DNA of 64,000 nt. Origin: CAMYMQ01 sp963730305 (GTDB lineage Bacteria > Pseudomonadota > Alphaproteobacteria > Bin65). The stretch's first letter is position 1. Each line of letters opens with the position of its first letter. The DNA is taken from contig CAVSRB010000003.1 of the NCBI GenBank assembly GCA_963730305.1, positions 868,001-932,000 on the forward strand, read 5' to 3'. Positions 1 through 8,791 of this stretch are shown here, piece by piece. The notes under the pieces are model-generated. The model was given only the letters and a program-made list of their open reading frames with translations. It was not told the origin of the DNA and did not search any database. The position numbers were made by a program, and so were the translations under genes.

Positions 1-495
1 ATCGGCCATGTCATCTCCTTCCTCGATCCGGACTACGACGCCGACGGCCATTTCGAGACGCTGGCCGGCATCGAGCGGTCGGAATTCCGCTTCCACGACG
101 TGATCGAGCCCGGCGACGGCTCGGTCCTGCCCGAGCCCGACGCGGTCGCCGCCTTGCTGGCGATCGGCGAGACGTTGCGCGCCACCGCCCCCGACGCGGT
201 GCTGGTGCACTGCCACGCCGGCATCTCGCGGTCGACCGCCGCGGCGGCGATCCTGATGGCCCAGTTCAACCCCGGCCGGGAGGACGCGGTCTGCACCCGG
301 CTGACCGAGATCCGCCCCCAGGCGTGGCCCAACAGCCGGATGATCCGCTTCGCCGACGAGCAGCTCGGCCGCGACGGCGCGCTGATCGCCGCGGTCGAGG
401 CCATCTACCGCCGCACCGCCACCGACCGGCCCGACCTGGTCGCCGCCCTGCGCCGCTTCGGCCGCGGCGCGGAGGTGCCGGCGGATTTCGAGTAG
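1..495 (+). CDS. Tyrosine phosphatase-like protein, 5' end cut by window
   Basis: The frame is open at base 1, so the N-terminus lies outside the window; about 164 residues are visible. The core motif HCHAGISRS carries the Cys-x5-Arg signature of protein tyrosine/dual-specificity phosphatases, in which the Cys (codon 211-213) forms the phospho-enzyme and the Arg binds phosphate. After it come the ARP-like segments IRPQAWPN and MIRFADEQLG. The next gene on the same strand (749-1243) is a paralog with the same order of motifs, so this is a tandem pair of the predicted phosphatase family COG5350. The substrate is unknown. Confidence 0.75.
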   Translation: MGHVISFLDPDYDADGHFETLAGIERSEFRFHDVIEPGDGSVLPEPDAVAALLAIGETLRATAPDAVLVHCHAGISRSTAAAAILMAQFNPGREDAVCTRLTEIRPQAWPNSRMIRFADEQLGRDGALIAAVEAIYRRTATDRPDLVAALRRFGRGAEVPADFE

Positions 496-545
496 AGGGG
501 CGCTGCCGCGCTGCTCGTATGACCCAAAAAGCTCTGCACTATGGC

Positions 546-616
546 GTCATGCCCGCGCAGGCGGGCATCCAGTTCGAACCTCGGACAGTCTGGATTCCCG
601 CCTTCGCGGGAATGAC
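546..616. repeat. Nested palindromic repeat, type A copy 1
   Basis: The outer arms are GTCAT (546-550) and ATGAC (612-616); the inner arms are ATCCAG and CTGGAT. Each half also folds on its own: CCCGC-gcag-GCGGG on the left and CCCGC-cttc-GCGGG on the right. A second copy of the same architecture lies at 41055-41126. Such elements are dispersed in many GC-rich proteobacterial genomes. It sits between the two phosphatase paralogs and has no coding potential. Confidence 0.7.
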
Positions 617-748
617 GACGCCGGATCGAACAGACAAACTCAAGTGAACGTGAAAAGAAAAATCGCCCAAATCGGCAACATCATCATCGTTTTATAATAC
701 AAATCGCGTATTACTGGGATCGCGACACCAGAATTCCGTGAGCCGGGC

Positions 749-1243
749 ATGCTTCCCTACACCATCTCTATCGCCGGACTTGGCGAGCTGGGCGAATACA
801 GCCTCGCCAACACCGATTTCGTCATCTCCCTGCTCGATCCGGACTGCGACGCCCGCGCGCAGATGCGAACGGTCTACGCCGTGCCGCGGCGGGAGTTCCG
901 CTTCGATGACGCGCCCGTCGCGCAGGCAGCCGGCCGCGCGACCGTCGGCCGGTTGCTGGCGTTGGGCGCCGAGCTGTCGCAGGCACGCCCGCGCCGGGTG
1001 CTGATCCATTGCCACGCCGGGATGTCGCGCTCGACCGCGACGGCCGCGATGCTGATGGCCCAGGCCGCCCCCGGGCGCGAGGCCGAGATCCCGGACGCCC
1101 TGCTCGCACTGCGTCCCGGCGCCTGGCCCAATCGCTGGATGATCCGCGACGCCGACGACCTGCTCGGCGCCGGCGGCGCGCTGGTCGAAGCGGTCGAGAC
1201 GGTTTACCGGCGCGCCGCGTGCAAGGCCCCGATCGCGGCCTGA
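749..1243 (+). CDS. Tyrosine phosphatase-like protein (COG5350 type)
   Basis: This 164-residue protein has the phosphatase loop HCHAGMSRS (Cys-x5-Arg), followed by LRPGAWPN and MIRDADDLLG, which match the neighbouring partial protein at 1-495. The N-terminus (MLPYTISIAGLGEL) is intact and shows how the partial paralog probably begins. There is no signal peptide, so it is probably cytosolic. Divergence between the two copies is moderate, arguing for an old duplication or different substrates. The biochemical substrate is not deducible. Confidence 0.75.
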   Translation: MLPYTISIAGLGELGEYSLANTDFVISLLDPDCDARAQMRTVYAVPRREFRFDDAPVAQAAGRATVGRLLALGAELSQARPRRVLIHCHAGMSRSTATAAMLMAQAAPGREAEIPDALLALRPGAWPNRWMIRDADDLLGAGGALVEAVETVYRRAACKAPIAA

Positions 1244-1407
1244 GGCCGGCCGTACGGCCATCGCCCCCGCCCACGCACACGCCCCTCTGATCCGGATCGA
1301 CGCCGGGACCCGTCCCTGCCCGGTTCGCAGTTTGCGCCCGCCGCCGCCGATGGCATGATCCCGGGCGACACCGTGCGCCCGCACGGAGCCCATGCCGGAG
1401 GACGCCG

Positions 1408-2241
1408 ATGACGCTCACGCTCTATCACTTCAACAACTCGGTCTGCTCGCAGAAGATCCGCATGGTCCTGCGCGAGAAGGGCATCGACGACTGGCAGAGC
1501 GTCGAGGTCGACCTGTTCGCCGGCAAGCAGTTCGACCCGGACTATCTCAAGCTCAACCCCAAGGGGGTCGTGCCGACCCTGGTCCACGACGGCAGGGTGC
1601 TCACCGAATCGACCCTGATCGCGGAATATCTGGACGAGGCCTTTCCCGATCCGCCGCTCAAGCCGGCCGATCCGTACGAGCGCGCCCAGATGCGCCTCTA
1701 CTCCAAGGCCTGCGACGAGGGGCTGCACCAGGGCGTCGCGGTGCTGAGCTACTCGGCCATGTTCATGGACCGGCTGCGCGCGATGCCGCCCGAGCAGGTC
1801 CGGGAGCATCTGTCGCACATCCTCGACCTCGAGCGGCGCGACCGGCAGACCGCGGTCTACGAGCACGGGGTCGACGCGCCCCACGTCTATCGCGGCACGG
1901 TCGCCTTCGAGAAGGTGTTCCAGAAGATGGACAAGGCGCTGGCCGACGGCCGCGACTGGCTCGCCGGCGGCGCCTGGTCGCTGGCCGAGATCAACCTCGC
2001 CGTCTACGTCTCCCGGCTCGACTACATGAACCTGCTCGACGTCTGGACCGGCGACCGTCCGGCGGTCGCCGCCTGGTACGACCGGGTGACGGCCCGCCCC
2101 AGCTTCAAGACCGAGGTGGTCGACTGGGTCCACGCCGACGAGTGGGACGAGATGCGCGCGGCCGGCACCCGGATCAAGCCGAGGATCGCGGAATTCCGCG
2201 CGCACTATCTCGCCAACGACTTCGGCGCCGCGATCTATTGA
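1408..2241 (+). CDS. Glutathione S-transferase family protein
   Basis: A 277-residue protein with an N-terminal thioredoxin-like GST domain: LYHFNNSVCSQKIRMVL near residues 5-21, the cis-proline loop NPKGVVPTLV near 50-60 and the glutathione gamma-Glu contact ESTLIAEYLDE around 70-80. The C-terminal half is the all-helical domain. The Cys in VCSQK sits where many bacterial GSTs have their active-site residue. It is slightly longer than typical GSTs (200-230 residues) through a longer C-terminal domain. It probably conjugates or reduces electrophiles with glutathione in the cytosol; substrate unknown. A second, unrelated-in-context GST lies at 51598-52233. Confidence 0.85.
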   Translation: MTLTLYHFNNSVCSQKIRMVLREKGIDDWQSVEVDLFAGKQFDPDYLKLNPKGVVPTLVHDGRVLTESTLIAEYLDEAFPDPPLKPADPYERAQMRLYSKACDEGLHQGVAVLSYSAMFMDRLRAMPPEQVREHLSHILDLERRDRQTAVYEHGVDAPHVYRGTVAFEKVFQKMDKALADGRDWLAGGAWSLAEINLAVYVSRLDYMNLLDVWTGDRPAVAAWYDRVTARPSFKTEVVDWVHADEWDEMRAAGTRIKPRIAEFRAHYLANDFGAAIY

Positions 2242-2414
2242 TTCCGGCACGTCCGTGCGGCCGACGGACCCGATCGCCCCCCTGCGCCGTTAAGGCAAAA
2301 TTAGCAATCCGTCGCCGATGCTGCGCCGTTCGGGACCTAGGTCTGGCGGCGCGGTGTCGCCATCGGCGGCCGCGCAGCGTGCAGGCCACGCTTTGCGGCG
2401 TTCGGAGAGACGGT

Positions 2415-4046
2415 ATGCCGGATCGAAAGATACGGATGGACGAAACCTTGGCGGAGCGCGCCTGGCGGATGCTGGCGCGGATCCGGCCTGCTTATCTGGT
2501 CATCATCGCCGTTGCCATCCTGGCCCAGGCGATCCTGGTCTCGATCGGCTCGTTCGAGGTGATCTACAACTTCAGCCGCGCCCACGAGAGTTGGGAGCTT
2601 GACGAGTTCTTCACGGTCTTCATCGTGGCGACCTTCGCGCTGCTCGCCATCCTGGCGGTGCGCGCGAATACCTTGCGCAAGGAGGTCCATCGCCGGGTCA
2701 GCGCCGAGGCGGAGGCCGAGCGGCTCGCCCGTCACGACCCGTTGACCGGCCTCGGCAACCGCCGCCTGCTGTACGAGGAGTTCGCGCATCGGCTCGGCGG
2801 CCACCGCGCGAGCAATTCGCGCCAGGCCCTGTTCCTGCTCGACCTCGACCGGTTCAAGGCGGTCAACGACACTTACGGCCACACGGCCGGCGACAGGCTG
2901 CTGCAGTCGGCCGCCGACCGGCTGTCGACGCTGCTGCGGCCCCAGGACTTCCTGGCGCGGCTGGGCGGCGACGAATTCGCGATCCTGATCAGCGACGTCG
3001 ACAACGAAGAGATCATCTTCCGCATCGCCCAGCGCATCCTGAACGCCGTCGCCGAGCCGATCTTCGACGAAACCTTCCACGCCACCGTGACCGTGAGCAT
3101 CGGCATCGCCGTCTATCCGTCCGACGGCGACACGGTCGAGCTGCTGATGCAACGGGCCGACGCGGCGATGTACCAGGCCAAGTCGGGCGGCCGGAACACG
3201 TACGCCATGTTCAACACCACGCTCGACCAGATGATGCGCGAGCGGTTCGCCATGGAGACCGCCCTGCGCGAGGCGATCGCCCAGGGCGACATCTTCCCCC
3301 ACTACCAGCCGCTGATCGACCTTGCGACCAAGCGGATCGTCAGCTTCGAGGCGCTGGCCCGGTGGCGTCACCCCAAGCTCGGCGTCCTGGACGCGAGCAA
3401 GTTCGTCCCGATCGCGGAGGACGCCGGCCTGATCGGCGATATCTTCTCGGCCGTGCTCCGGCAGGCCTGCCTGGACGGGCGCCATTGGGATTCCTCGCTC
3501 ACGATCGCGGTCAACGTCTCGCCGTCGCAGTTCCGCGACCCGCGGCTGGCCGACAAGGTCCTGCAGGTGCTGCTGGACACCGGCTTCCCGCCCGAGCGGC
3601 TCGAGATCGAGATCACCGAGAACGCCCTGGTGGTCGATATCGAGGCGACCCGGCAGACGATCGACGCGCTCAAGGCCAAGGGCGTCCGCGTCGCGCTCGA
3701 CGATTTCGGCACCGGCTATTCGAGCCTGCGCCACCTGCACGAGCTGCCCTTCGACAAGGTCAAGATCGACCAGTCCTTCGTCCACAAGCTGGGCACCGAC
3801 GAGGAAAGCCAGAAGATCACCGCGTCGATCATCGGGCTGGGCCGGGCGCTCGGGCTGGTCACCGTGGCCGAGGGCATCGAGACCGATCTCGAAGCCGACT
3901 GGATATGGGAGCATGGCGGCAAGCTCGGCCAGGGCTTCCTGTTCTCCAGGCCGGTCGAGGCGAAGGACATCCCCGCCCTGATCGCCGCACAGCGCGAGCA
4001 CCGGCCGGGCTCGGTCGGCCACGCCCAGGATTCCTCCGCGGCCTGA
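2415..4046 (+). CDS. Membrane-anchored GGDEF-EAL protein (c-di-GMP turnover)
   Basis: The frame is open far upstream, but the start at 2415 is preceded by a GGAGAG ribosome site and opens a sensible protein of 543 residues. Two hydrophobic segments (about 25-48 and 66-82) bracket a short periplasmic loop. A GGDEF domain follows with the exact motif GGDEF at 184-188, and an inhibitory site RPQD lies exactly five residues before it. An EAL domain begins with FEALARW near 311 and carries DDFGTGYSSL and KIDQSF. Both catalytic signatures look intact, so it could make and break cyclic di-GMP. There is no cytoplasmic sensor domain; any input would come through the membrane part. Confidence 0.9.
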   Translation: MPDRKIRMDETLAERAWRMLARIRPAYLVIIAVAILAQAILVSIGSFEVIYNFSRAHESWELDEFFTVFIVATFALLAILAVRANTLRKEVHRRVSAEAEAERLARHDPLTGLGNRRLLYEEFAHRLGGHRASNSRQALFLLDLDRFKAVNDTYGHTAGDRLLQSAADRLSTLLRPQDFLARLGGDEFAILISDVDNEEIIFRIAQRILNAVAEPIFDETFHATVTVSIGIAVYPSDGDTVELLMQRADAAMYQAKSGGRNTYAMFNTTLDQMMRERFAMETALREAIAQGDIFPHYQPLIDLATKRIVSFEALARWRHPKLGVLDASKFVPIAEDAGLIGDIFSAVLRQACLDGRHWDSSLTIAVNVSPSQFRDPRLADKVLQVLLDTGFPPERLEIEITENALVVDIEATRQTIDALKAKGVRVALDDFGTGYSSLRHLHELPFDKVKIDQSFVHKLGTDEESQKITASIIGLGRALGLVTVAEGIETDLEADWIWEHGGKLGQGFLFSRPVEAKDIPALIAAQREHRPGSVGHAQDSSAA

Positions 4047-4093
4047 GCGGCCGGCCCAGGACTCGCCCGCGGCCTGAGCGGCCGCCGGCCCGC

Positions 4094-5902
4094 TCACCCC
4101 CGCAAGAACTCGAACGCGTCGCCGCCGGGCTCGACGCCCTCGATGTGGCGCTTGTGCCAGATCGCGTAGAACAGCAGCGTCCACGCGGCGCGCGCCTGGC
4201 GCGGGTGGAACGACTGGAAGAAGTCCCGCACGGCCTCCGGCCGGCAGATCTCCTCGATGCAGGGCTGGTTCGCGACCAGCGCGCCGATGTCGGCGCCGCG
4301 CGCCGCGATCCACTCGCCGACCGGCACGGTGAAGCCCCGCTTGCGCTCGAACGCGCCGGCGGCGGGGCAATGCCTGGCCAGCCAGTGACGGATCACCGCC
4401 TTGCCCAGGTTCTTCTCGATCTTGAACCGGGTCGGCAGGTGAAAGCCGAACCGCGCCACCACCGGGTCGAGGAAGGGCGTCCGCCCCTCGACGGCGTGGG
4501 CCATCAGCGCGCGGTCGAGCTTGAGCAGCAGGTCTGCCGGCAACCAGCCCTCGATGTCGGCGGCCTGGGCGGCCTGCAGCTTGTCGGGCCAGGCCGTGCG
4601 CGCGTCGCGGCGCACGCCTGCCAGCCCGGTGGTCCACAGCCGCGCCTCGTTGCGGAGCACGCCGGCATTGTCGAGCTCGCCCTTGATCCGCGGCCGCCGG
4701 CCGCCCCGCCACCAGGGCTTTAGCAATTTCCTGTAACGACCGTAGCCGGCGAAGATCTCGTCGCCCCCCTCGCCCGACAGCACGACCTTGACGTGCTTGC
4801 GCGCCTCCTGGGCCAGCTTCCAGCTCGGCAGGATCGCATAGTCCGTGGTCGGCTCGTCGAAGGCGTCGGCGATCGCGGGCAGGTTGGTCCAGAAGTCGTC
4901 CGCCGAGAACTCGACCTGGACGTGCTGGGCGCCGAGCGCCTCGGCGACCTTCTGCGCGGCAGGCCGCTCGTCCGGCACCCGGGTGCCGGTGAAGCCGCAG
5001 GTGAAGGCGAGCACCGACCGCTCGTTGAGCCGCGCCATCATGGTCAGCACCGCGCTCGAGTCGATGCCCCCCGACAGGAACATGCCGTAAGGCACGTCCG
5101 CGCGCTGGTGCAGCCGCACCAAATCCTCGAAGGCCGCGTCGAAGCGGGCGACGGCCTCGTCCATGTCGGCCGGCGGCGCGGCGGCGTCGCCGTCGACCCC
5201 GGCGACGGGCGCGGGCGGGACCGCGGGCAGGCGGCGGCGCTCGGCGATCGTGCCGCCGGACAGGCGCAGCGCCTCGCCGGGCATCAGCCGCTCGATCCCG
5301 GCGAACACCGTGTCGCGGCCGGTGGTGTAGTGGAGCTGGAGGAACTCCGTGCGCTTGTGGCCGTTCAGCCGCGGCTTGGCGAGGCCGGCGGCGAACAGCG
5401 CGCGCGGCTCGGAGGCGAAGGCGAAGGCGTCGTCGGTCTCGACCGTGTAGAGCGGCTTGATGCCGAACGGATCGCGCGCCAGCAGCACGTCGCCGGCGGC
5501 GCCGTCCTGTCCCTCGCCGCCGGGCCGGAGCATGGCGAAGGCGTACATGCCGCGCATGTCGGCGGCGGCGGCGCAGCCCCGCGCCTCCAACCGCGACAGG
5601 GTCGGCTCGAAATCGGCGTTGGTCCGGTGCTCGACCTTGCCCTCCTGCTCGGCGCGCAGCTCGACGTAGTTGTAGATCTCGCCGTTGCCGACCAGGGCGC
5701 CGCCGCCCGGTCCGAACAACGGCTGGTCGCCGGTGGCAAGGTCGATGATCGCCAGCCGGGTGTGGACCAACCCGACCGGACCGGCGACGTGCTCGCCGCC
5801 GCCGTCGGGGCCGCGGTGAGCCAGCGCCGCGCGCATCGCGACCAGCGCGGTGCGGTCCGGTTCCGCCCCGTTCTTCATGATGATGCCGGCGATGCCGCAC
5901 AT
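4094..5902 (-). CDS. asnB: Asparagine synthase (glutamine-hydrolysing)
   Basis: A 602-residue two-domain enzyme. The start at 5902 gives MCGIAGI, so that after Met removal Cys becomes the N-terminal nucleophile of the class II glutamine amidotransferase domain; the open frame upstream is not used. The C-terminal synthetase domain has the ATP pyrophosphatase loop SGGIDSSAVL, then LSGEGGDEIFAGYGRY and EGRTPFLDPVV. It forms Asn from Asp, Gln and ATP in the cytosol. Relatives also amidate cell-surface or peptide substrates, so housekeeping asparagine synthesis is likely but not proven. It is divergent from the PAS-like gene at 6054. Confidence 0.9.
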   Translation of the reverse strand: MCGIAGIIMKNGAEPDRTALVAMRAALAHRGPDGGGEHVAGPVGLVHTRLAIIDLATGDQPLFGPGGGALVGNGEIYNYVELRAEQEGKVEHRTNADFEPTLSRLEARGCAAAADMRGMYAFAMLRPGGEGQDGAAGDVLLARDPFGIKPLYTVETDDAFAFASEPRALFAAGLAKPRLNGHKRTEFLQLHYTTGRDTVFAGIERLMPGEALRLSGGTIAERRRLPAVPPAPVAGVDGDAAAPPADMDEAVARFDAAFEDLVRLHQRADVPYGMFLSGGIDSSAVLTMMARLNERSVLAFTCGFTGTRVPDERPAAQKVAEALGAQHVQVEFSADDFWTNLPAIADAFDEPTTDYAILPSWKLAQEARKHVKVVLSGEGGDEIFAGYGRYRKLLKPWWRGGRRPRIKGELDNAGVLRNEARLWTTGLAGVRRDARTAWPDKLQAAQAADIEGWLPADLLLKLDRALMAHAVEGRTPFLDPVVARFGFHLPTRFKIEKNLGKAVIRHWLARHCPAAGAFERKRGFTVPVGEWIAARGADIGALVANQPCIEEICRPEAVRDFFQSFHPRQARAAWTLLFYAIWHKRHIEGVEPGGDAFEFLRG

Positions 5903-6053
5903 GCGCGCCCGGTCCCCTTCCGCGTGGCCCCGTCGTGACGCGGCGCCCGAGCGGCCGCGTCGCAGGCGAAGATGGCGGAATTGGCGGCGGAAGGCCATAG
6001 CGCCGACGGCCGCTCCGGCGATGGCCGCCGGCGCCCGTTTCTGATAGACTGCC

Positions 6054-6605
6054 GTGGAGAATAACCACCGGCGCGAGCAGGCGCGCATGGCTCCGTCCGA
6101 TCCAGGACGCAATACCGGCAAGGTCCCGGACTCCCCCATGATCCGAGGCACCTCGAACCCGCGCGCGATGCCGCTCGCCTTCCAGGAGTTCGCCGCCTAC
6201 TGGCACGAACACGCCGATGTCGACGCGGCCCCGCCGCTCGACGTTCTCGACGCCCGCAACGCGCCGCCCTTCACGACGGGCGGCATCGTGTTCGACGCCG
6301 AACCGCGCGCGGCCGGCGGCTGGCATTTCGTGGTCCGCTTCGCCGGCGAGGCCTTCGCCTTCTTCTTCCAGCGCGACATCGCCGGCAACACGCTGGACCA
6401 GCTCTTCTCGCCCGCCGCGGCGCGGACCGCGACCGAGCGCTACGGCGCGATCATGGACGCGAACCGGCCGTCCTACAGCAACCGGCGGCGGAGCTGGATC
6501 CCGGGCCGCGAGCTGGTCTGGGTCGAGCGCATCTACGCGCCCTTCACCGACGCGGACGGCGCGCCGGCCCACCTCGCCGGGTTGAGCCGGCTCTCCTACG
6601 CCTGA
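6054..6605 (+). CDS. PAS_5-like protein
   Basis: GTG at 6054 gives 183 residues; ATG codons at 6087 and 6138 are in frame and none has a clear ribosome site, so the start is uncertain. The body (FQEFAAYWHEHADVD, then FVVRFAGEAFAFFFQRDIAG, then VWVERIYAPFTDADG) follows the layout of the small single-domain PAS_5 proteins abundant in Rhodospirillales. A second such protein is at 23637-24176. No catalytic or DNA-binding output domain is attached. Ligand and partner are unknown. Confidence 0.55.
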   Translation: MENNHRREQARMAPSDPGRNTGKVPDSPMIRGTSNPRAMPLAFQEFAAYWHEHADVDAAPPLDVLDARNAPPFTTGGIVFDAEPRAAGGWHFVVRFAGEAFAFFFQRDIAGNTLDQLFSPAAARTATERYGAIMDANRPSYSNRRRSWIPGRELVWVERIYAPFTDADGAPAHLAGLSRLSYA

Positions 6606-6611
6606 GACGCG

Positions 6612-7631
6612 CTACGCCGCCGGCGCGCGGGCGATCGCGTAGCCGGTGATCTCCGGGATCATCACCCCGGTCTCGACCGCCTCGAAGCCGGCGGCGCGCA
6701 GCCAGCCGGCGGCCTCCTCGGCGGTGAACGAGACCGGGTCGGTGCGCAGCGAGAGGTAGGACAGGAAGAAGCCGGCGGCGGCGAACGGCCCGCTGCGCTG
6801 GTCGTCGAGCATGAAATCATGGACCACGACCAGCCCGCCCGGCTTGAGCGCCGCGCGGGCCCGCTCGACCAGGACCGGGATGTCGGCCGCACCGACGGCG
6901 CTGAGCAGGTAGGACATCAGCACGGCGTCCTGCCCGCCCGGCCAGTCGACGCCGAGCGCGTCGCCGGGCAACAGCGCGATCCGGTCGGCCAGGCCGGCCT
7001 CGTCGACATAGCGCCGGGCGACGTCGGTGACGGTCGGGAAGTCGAGGATCGTCGCCGTCATCCCGGGGTTCTGGCGGCACAGCACGATCGAATAGGCGCC
7101 GGTGCCGCCGGCCACGTCGAGCATGGTGCCCACGCCCGAGAAATCGAGCGTCTTGGCCATCAGCATCGCCGGGCCCATCGACCCGGCGTGCTGGGCGCGG
7201 GAGAAGGCCTCGGCCTCGACCGGGTCTTCCAGCATCGAGCTCATCGAATCGTGGGCCAGCGCGTCGGCGTCGCCCTGCAGGCCGGCGTCGAGCGCGAGCA
7301 TGTTGGGATAGAGCTGGCGGTCGATCTGGTAGCGGTAATAGTCGCCGAAATAGGCCGGCTCGCCAGGGACCAGATAGCGCGCCGCCGCCGGCGAATTGGC
7401 CCAGCGCCCATCGTCGTGCGTGACCAGGCCGCACGAGGCCAGCGCCGCCAGCAGGGTCGCCATCCGGTTCTCGGCGACGCCGGTCGCCGCGGCCAGGTCG
7501 GCGGCGGTCTGCGGCCCGGCGGCGAGGTGCCGGAACAGCTCGATGTTGAGCGCGCCGAACAGCGCCTTCGAGGCGAAGAAGCCGTAGGCGATGTGGGAGA
7601 TCTGGCGGACGTCGGTGAGCGGCTCGGGCAT
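6612..7631 (-). CDS. SAM-dependent O-methyltransferase-like protein
   Basis: Start 7631 (ATG) gives 339 residues; a longer version needs TTG at 7694 and would overlap the TetR gene. The N-terminal region is a winged-helix dimerisation domain (TAADLAAATGVAENRM). The Rossmann methyltransferase core follows: motif I MLDVAGGTGAYS, acidic loop DFPTVTDVARR, and LKPGGLVVVHDF. This is the plant-type O-methyltransferase/CrtF-like architecture. It is the last gene of a VOC-TetR-methyltransferase run on the minus strand, so it is probably under control of the TetR protein. The substrate is likely a small aromatic or isoprenoid hydroxyl compound, which is inference. Confidence 0.8.
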   Translation of the reverse strand: MPEPLTDVRQISHIAYGFFASKALFGALNIELFRHLAAGPQTAADLAAATGVAENRMATLLAALASCGLVTHDDGRWANSPAAARYLVPGEPAYFGDYYRYQIDRQLYPNMLALDAGLQGDADALAHDSMSSMLEDPVEAEAFSRAQHAGSMGPAMLMAKTLDFSGVGTMLDVAGGTGAYSIVLCRQNPGMTATILDFPTVTDVARRYVDEAGLADRIALLPGDALGVDWPGGQDAVLMSYLLSAVGAADIPVLVERARAALKPGGLVVVHDFMLDDQRSGPFAAAGFFLSYLSLRTDPVSFTAEEAAGWLRAAGFEAVETGVMIPEITGYAIARAPAA

Positions 7632-7671
7632 TCGGAGCGGTCGGTCGGGGTCGCGGCGGGGTGTCAGCAAA

Positions 7672-8292
7672 TCACGATCGATCGGCGCTGGCAACGCGCC
7701 GGCGCGCCGGCGCCGGGCCGAGCACGGTCGCCGCCAGCGCCCCGGCGCCGTCGGGGTCGAGCGGCGTCGGGGTCATCAGCCGGCGGAAGAAGATCGCGCC
7801 GAGCAGGGCCTCGGCGGCGAGCGCGGGATCGGTGCCGGCCGGGAAGTCGCCGGCCGCGACACCCTCGGCGATCACCGCGATCGTCGGCCGGCGCGCCTCG
7901 GCCTGGAAGCGGTGGTGGAAGGCGCGCAGCGCCGGGTCGCGCTCGGCGCCGTCGATCAGCGCGGGGATGCAGGCGGAGAAGGGCGATTCGGCGACCACCT
8001 CGGCGACGTGGCGCAGGATGCGCACCAGCCGCTCGCGCGGCGTCCCGCTGGCGAGGTCGGGCCCCTCCTCCGCGTGCAGCGTGCGGAAGGCGGCGGCGAT
8101 CAGGGCCAGCTTGTCGGGCCAGTGGCGGTAGATGGTCGACTTGCCGACGCCGGCGCGGGCCGCGACCAATTCGATGGTGAAGGCGCCGTAGCCCGCCGCG
8201 CCGAGCTCCGCGACCGCGGCCTCCAGGATCACCCGCCGCGACCGTTCGATCCGGGGATCGACCCGGCGCGCCGCTTGCGCCGGCGCTGCTAT
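7672..8292 (-). CDS. TetR family regulator with anomalous start
   Basis: About 206 residues. The N-terminal HTH is clear (RRVILEAAVAELG, then TIELVAARAGVGKSTIYRHW), and the C-terminal part is a ligand-type helical domain. No ATG, GTG or TTG opens this frame at a sensible place. The frame can begin at ATA (8292), with GGAGG exactly seven bases upstream. Alternatively, the ATG at 8321, which overlaps the VOC stop as ATGA, may be the real start; it then stops after ten codons unless one base is missing between 8293 and 8318. Translational coupling with the VOC gene makes the frameshift reading attractive. It probably represses its own operon through the palindrome at 8776-8791. Confidence 0.8.
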   Translation of the reverse strand: MAAPAQAARRVDPRIERSRRVILEAAVAELGAAGYGAFTIELVAARAGVGKSTIYRHWPDKLALIAAAFRTLHAEEGPDLASGTPRERLVRILRHVAEVVAESPFSACIPALIDGAERDPALRAFHHRFQAEARRPTIAVIAEGVAAGDFPAGTDPALAAEALLGAIFFRRLMTPTPLDPDGAGALAATVLGPAPARRRVASADRS

Positions 8293-8317
8293 CGTCCCGC
8301 CTCCGACGTGGCTGCGG

Positions 8318-8737
8318 TCATTTCCGCGCGGCGCGGCTGGCCGACCCCGGCGCGCGGTAGGCGGGCGAGTTGGGCTCGAACAGCTCGACCAGGTTGCCCG
8401 ACGGGTCCTCCAGCAGGATCTGCTTGCCGCCGACGCCCTGGACGGCCGCGCTGCGGAACCGGGCGCCCGCCGCCTCGAGCCGCGCGACGGTGGCGTCGAG
8501 ATCGTCGACCACCAGGTGGATGCGGTTCCAGCCGCCCGGTCGGGGCTGCTCCCCCGACGCCAGCGGCGCGGCGGCGCCGTGCGCCGACGGCTGGCTGAGA
8601 TAGAGGTGCATGTCGCCGCGCGAGATCTCGGCGAAGGGCGGCGACGGGTGCATCTCGAGCGTGAAGCCGAGCTGGCTGGTGTAGAAGTCGATCGCGGCGT
8701 CGACGTCGTCGACGATGTAGCGGAAGCAGGCAGCCAT
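8318..8737 (-). CDS. VOC (glyoxalase/bleomycin resistance) family protein
   Basis: 139 residues with two beta-alpha-beta-beta-beta modules: YIVDDVDAAIDFYTSQLGF at the start and IHLVVDDLDATVARLEAAG in the second half, ending with LEDPSGNLVELFEP. These are the vicinal oxygen chelate signatures, including the conserved Glu of VELFE that often binds metal. It is first in the run VOC - TetR - methyltransferase and its stop codon overlaps an ATG (ATGA). Catalytic function (dioxygenase, lyase, glutathione transfer or binding protein) cannot be told apart from sequence alone. Confidence 0.85.
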   Translation of the reverse strand: MAACFRYIVDDVDAAIDFYTSQLGFTLEMHPSPPFAEISRGDMHLYLSQPSAHGAAAPLASGEQPRPGGWNRIHLVVDDLDATVARLEAAGARFRSAAVQGVGGKQILLEDPSGNLVELFEPNSPAYRAPGSASRAARK

Positions 8738-8775
8738 CGGTTCGGTTCTCCGGGATGCATCGGCGCATTACTTAT

Positions 8776-8791
8776 GAAACGTATTCGTTTC
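8776..8791. promoter_or_regulatory. Probable TetR operator palindrome
   Basis: GAAACG (8776-8781) and CGTTTC (8786-8791) form a perfect 6-bp inverted repeat around TATT; a further GAAACG half-site begins at 8796. It lies between the VOC-TetR-methyltransferase run and the divergent gene at 8913, the usual place for a TetR operator. Binding is inferred. Confidence 0.5.

Noticed and set aside
2337..6572. Very long minus-strand open frame of more than 1400 codons
   Set aside because: Composition is Arg/Ala/Gly-rich without domains and it is antisense to GGDEF-EAL and out of frame with asparagine synthase; a GC-rich shadow.
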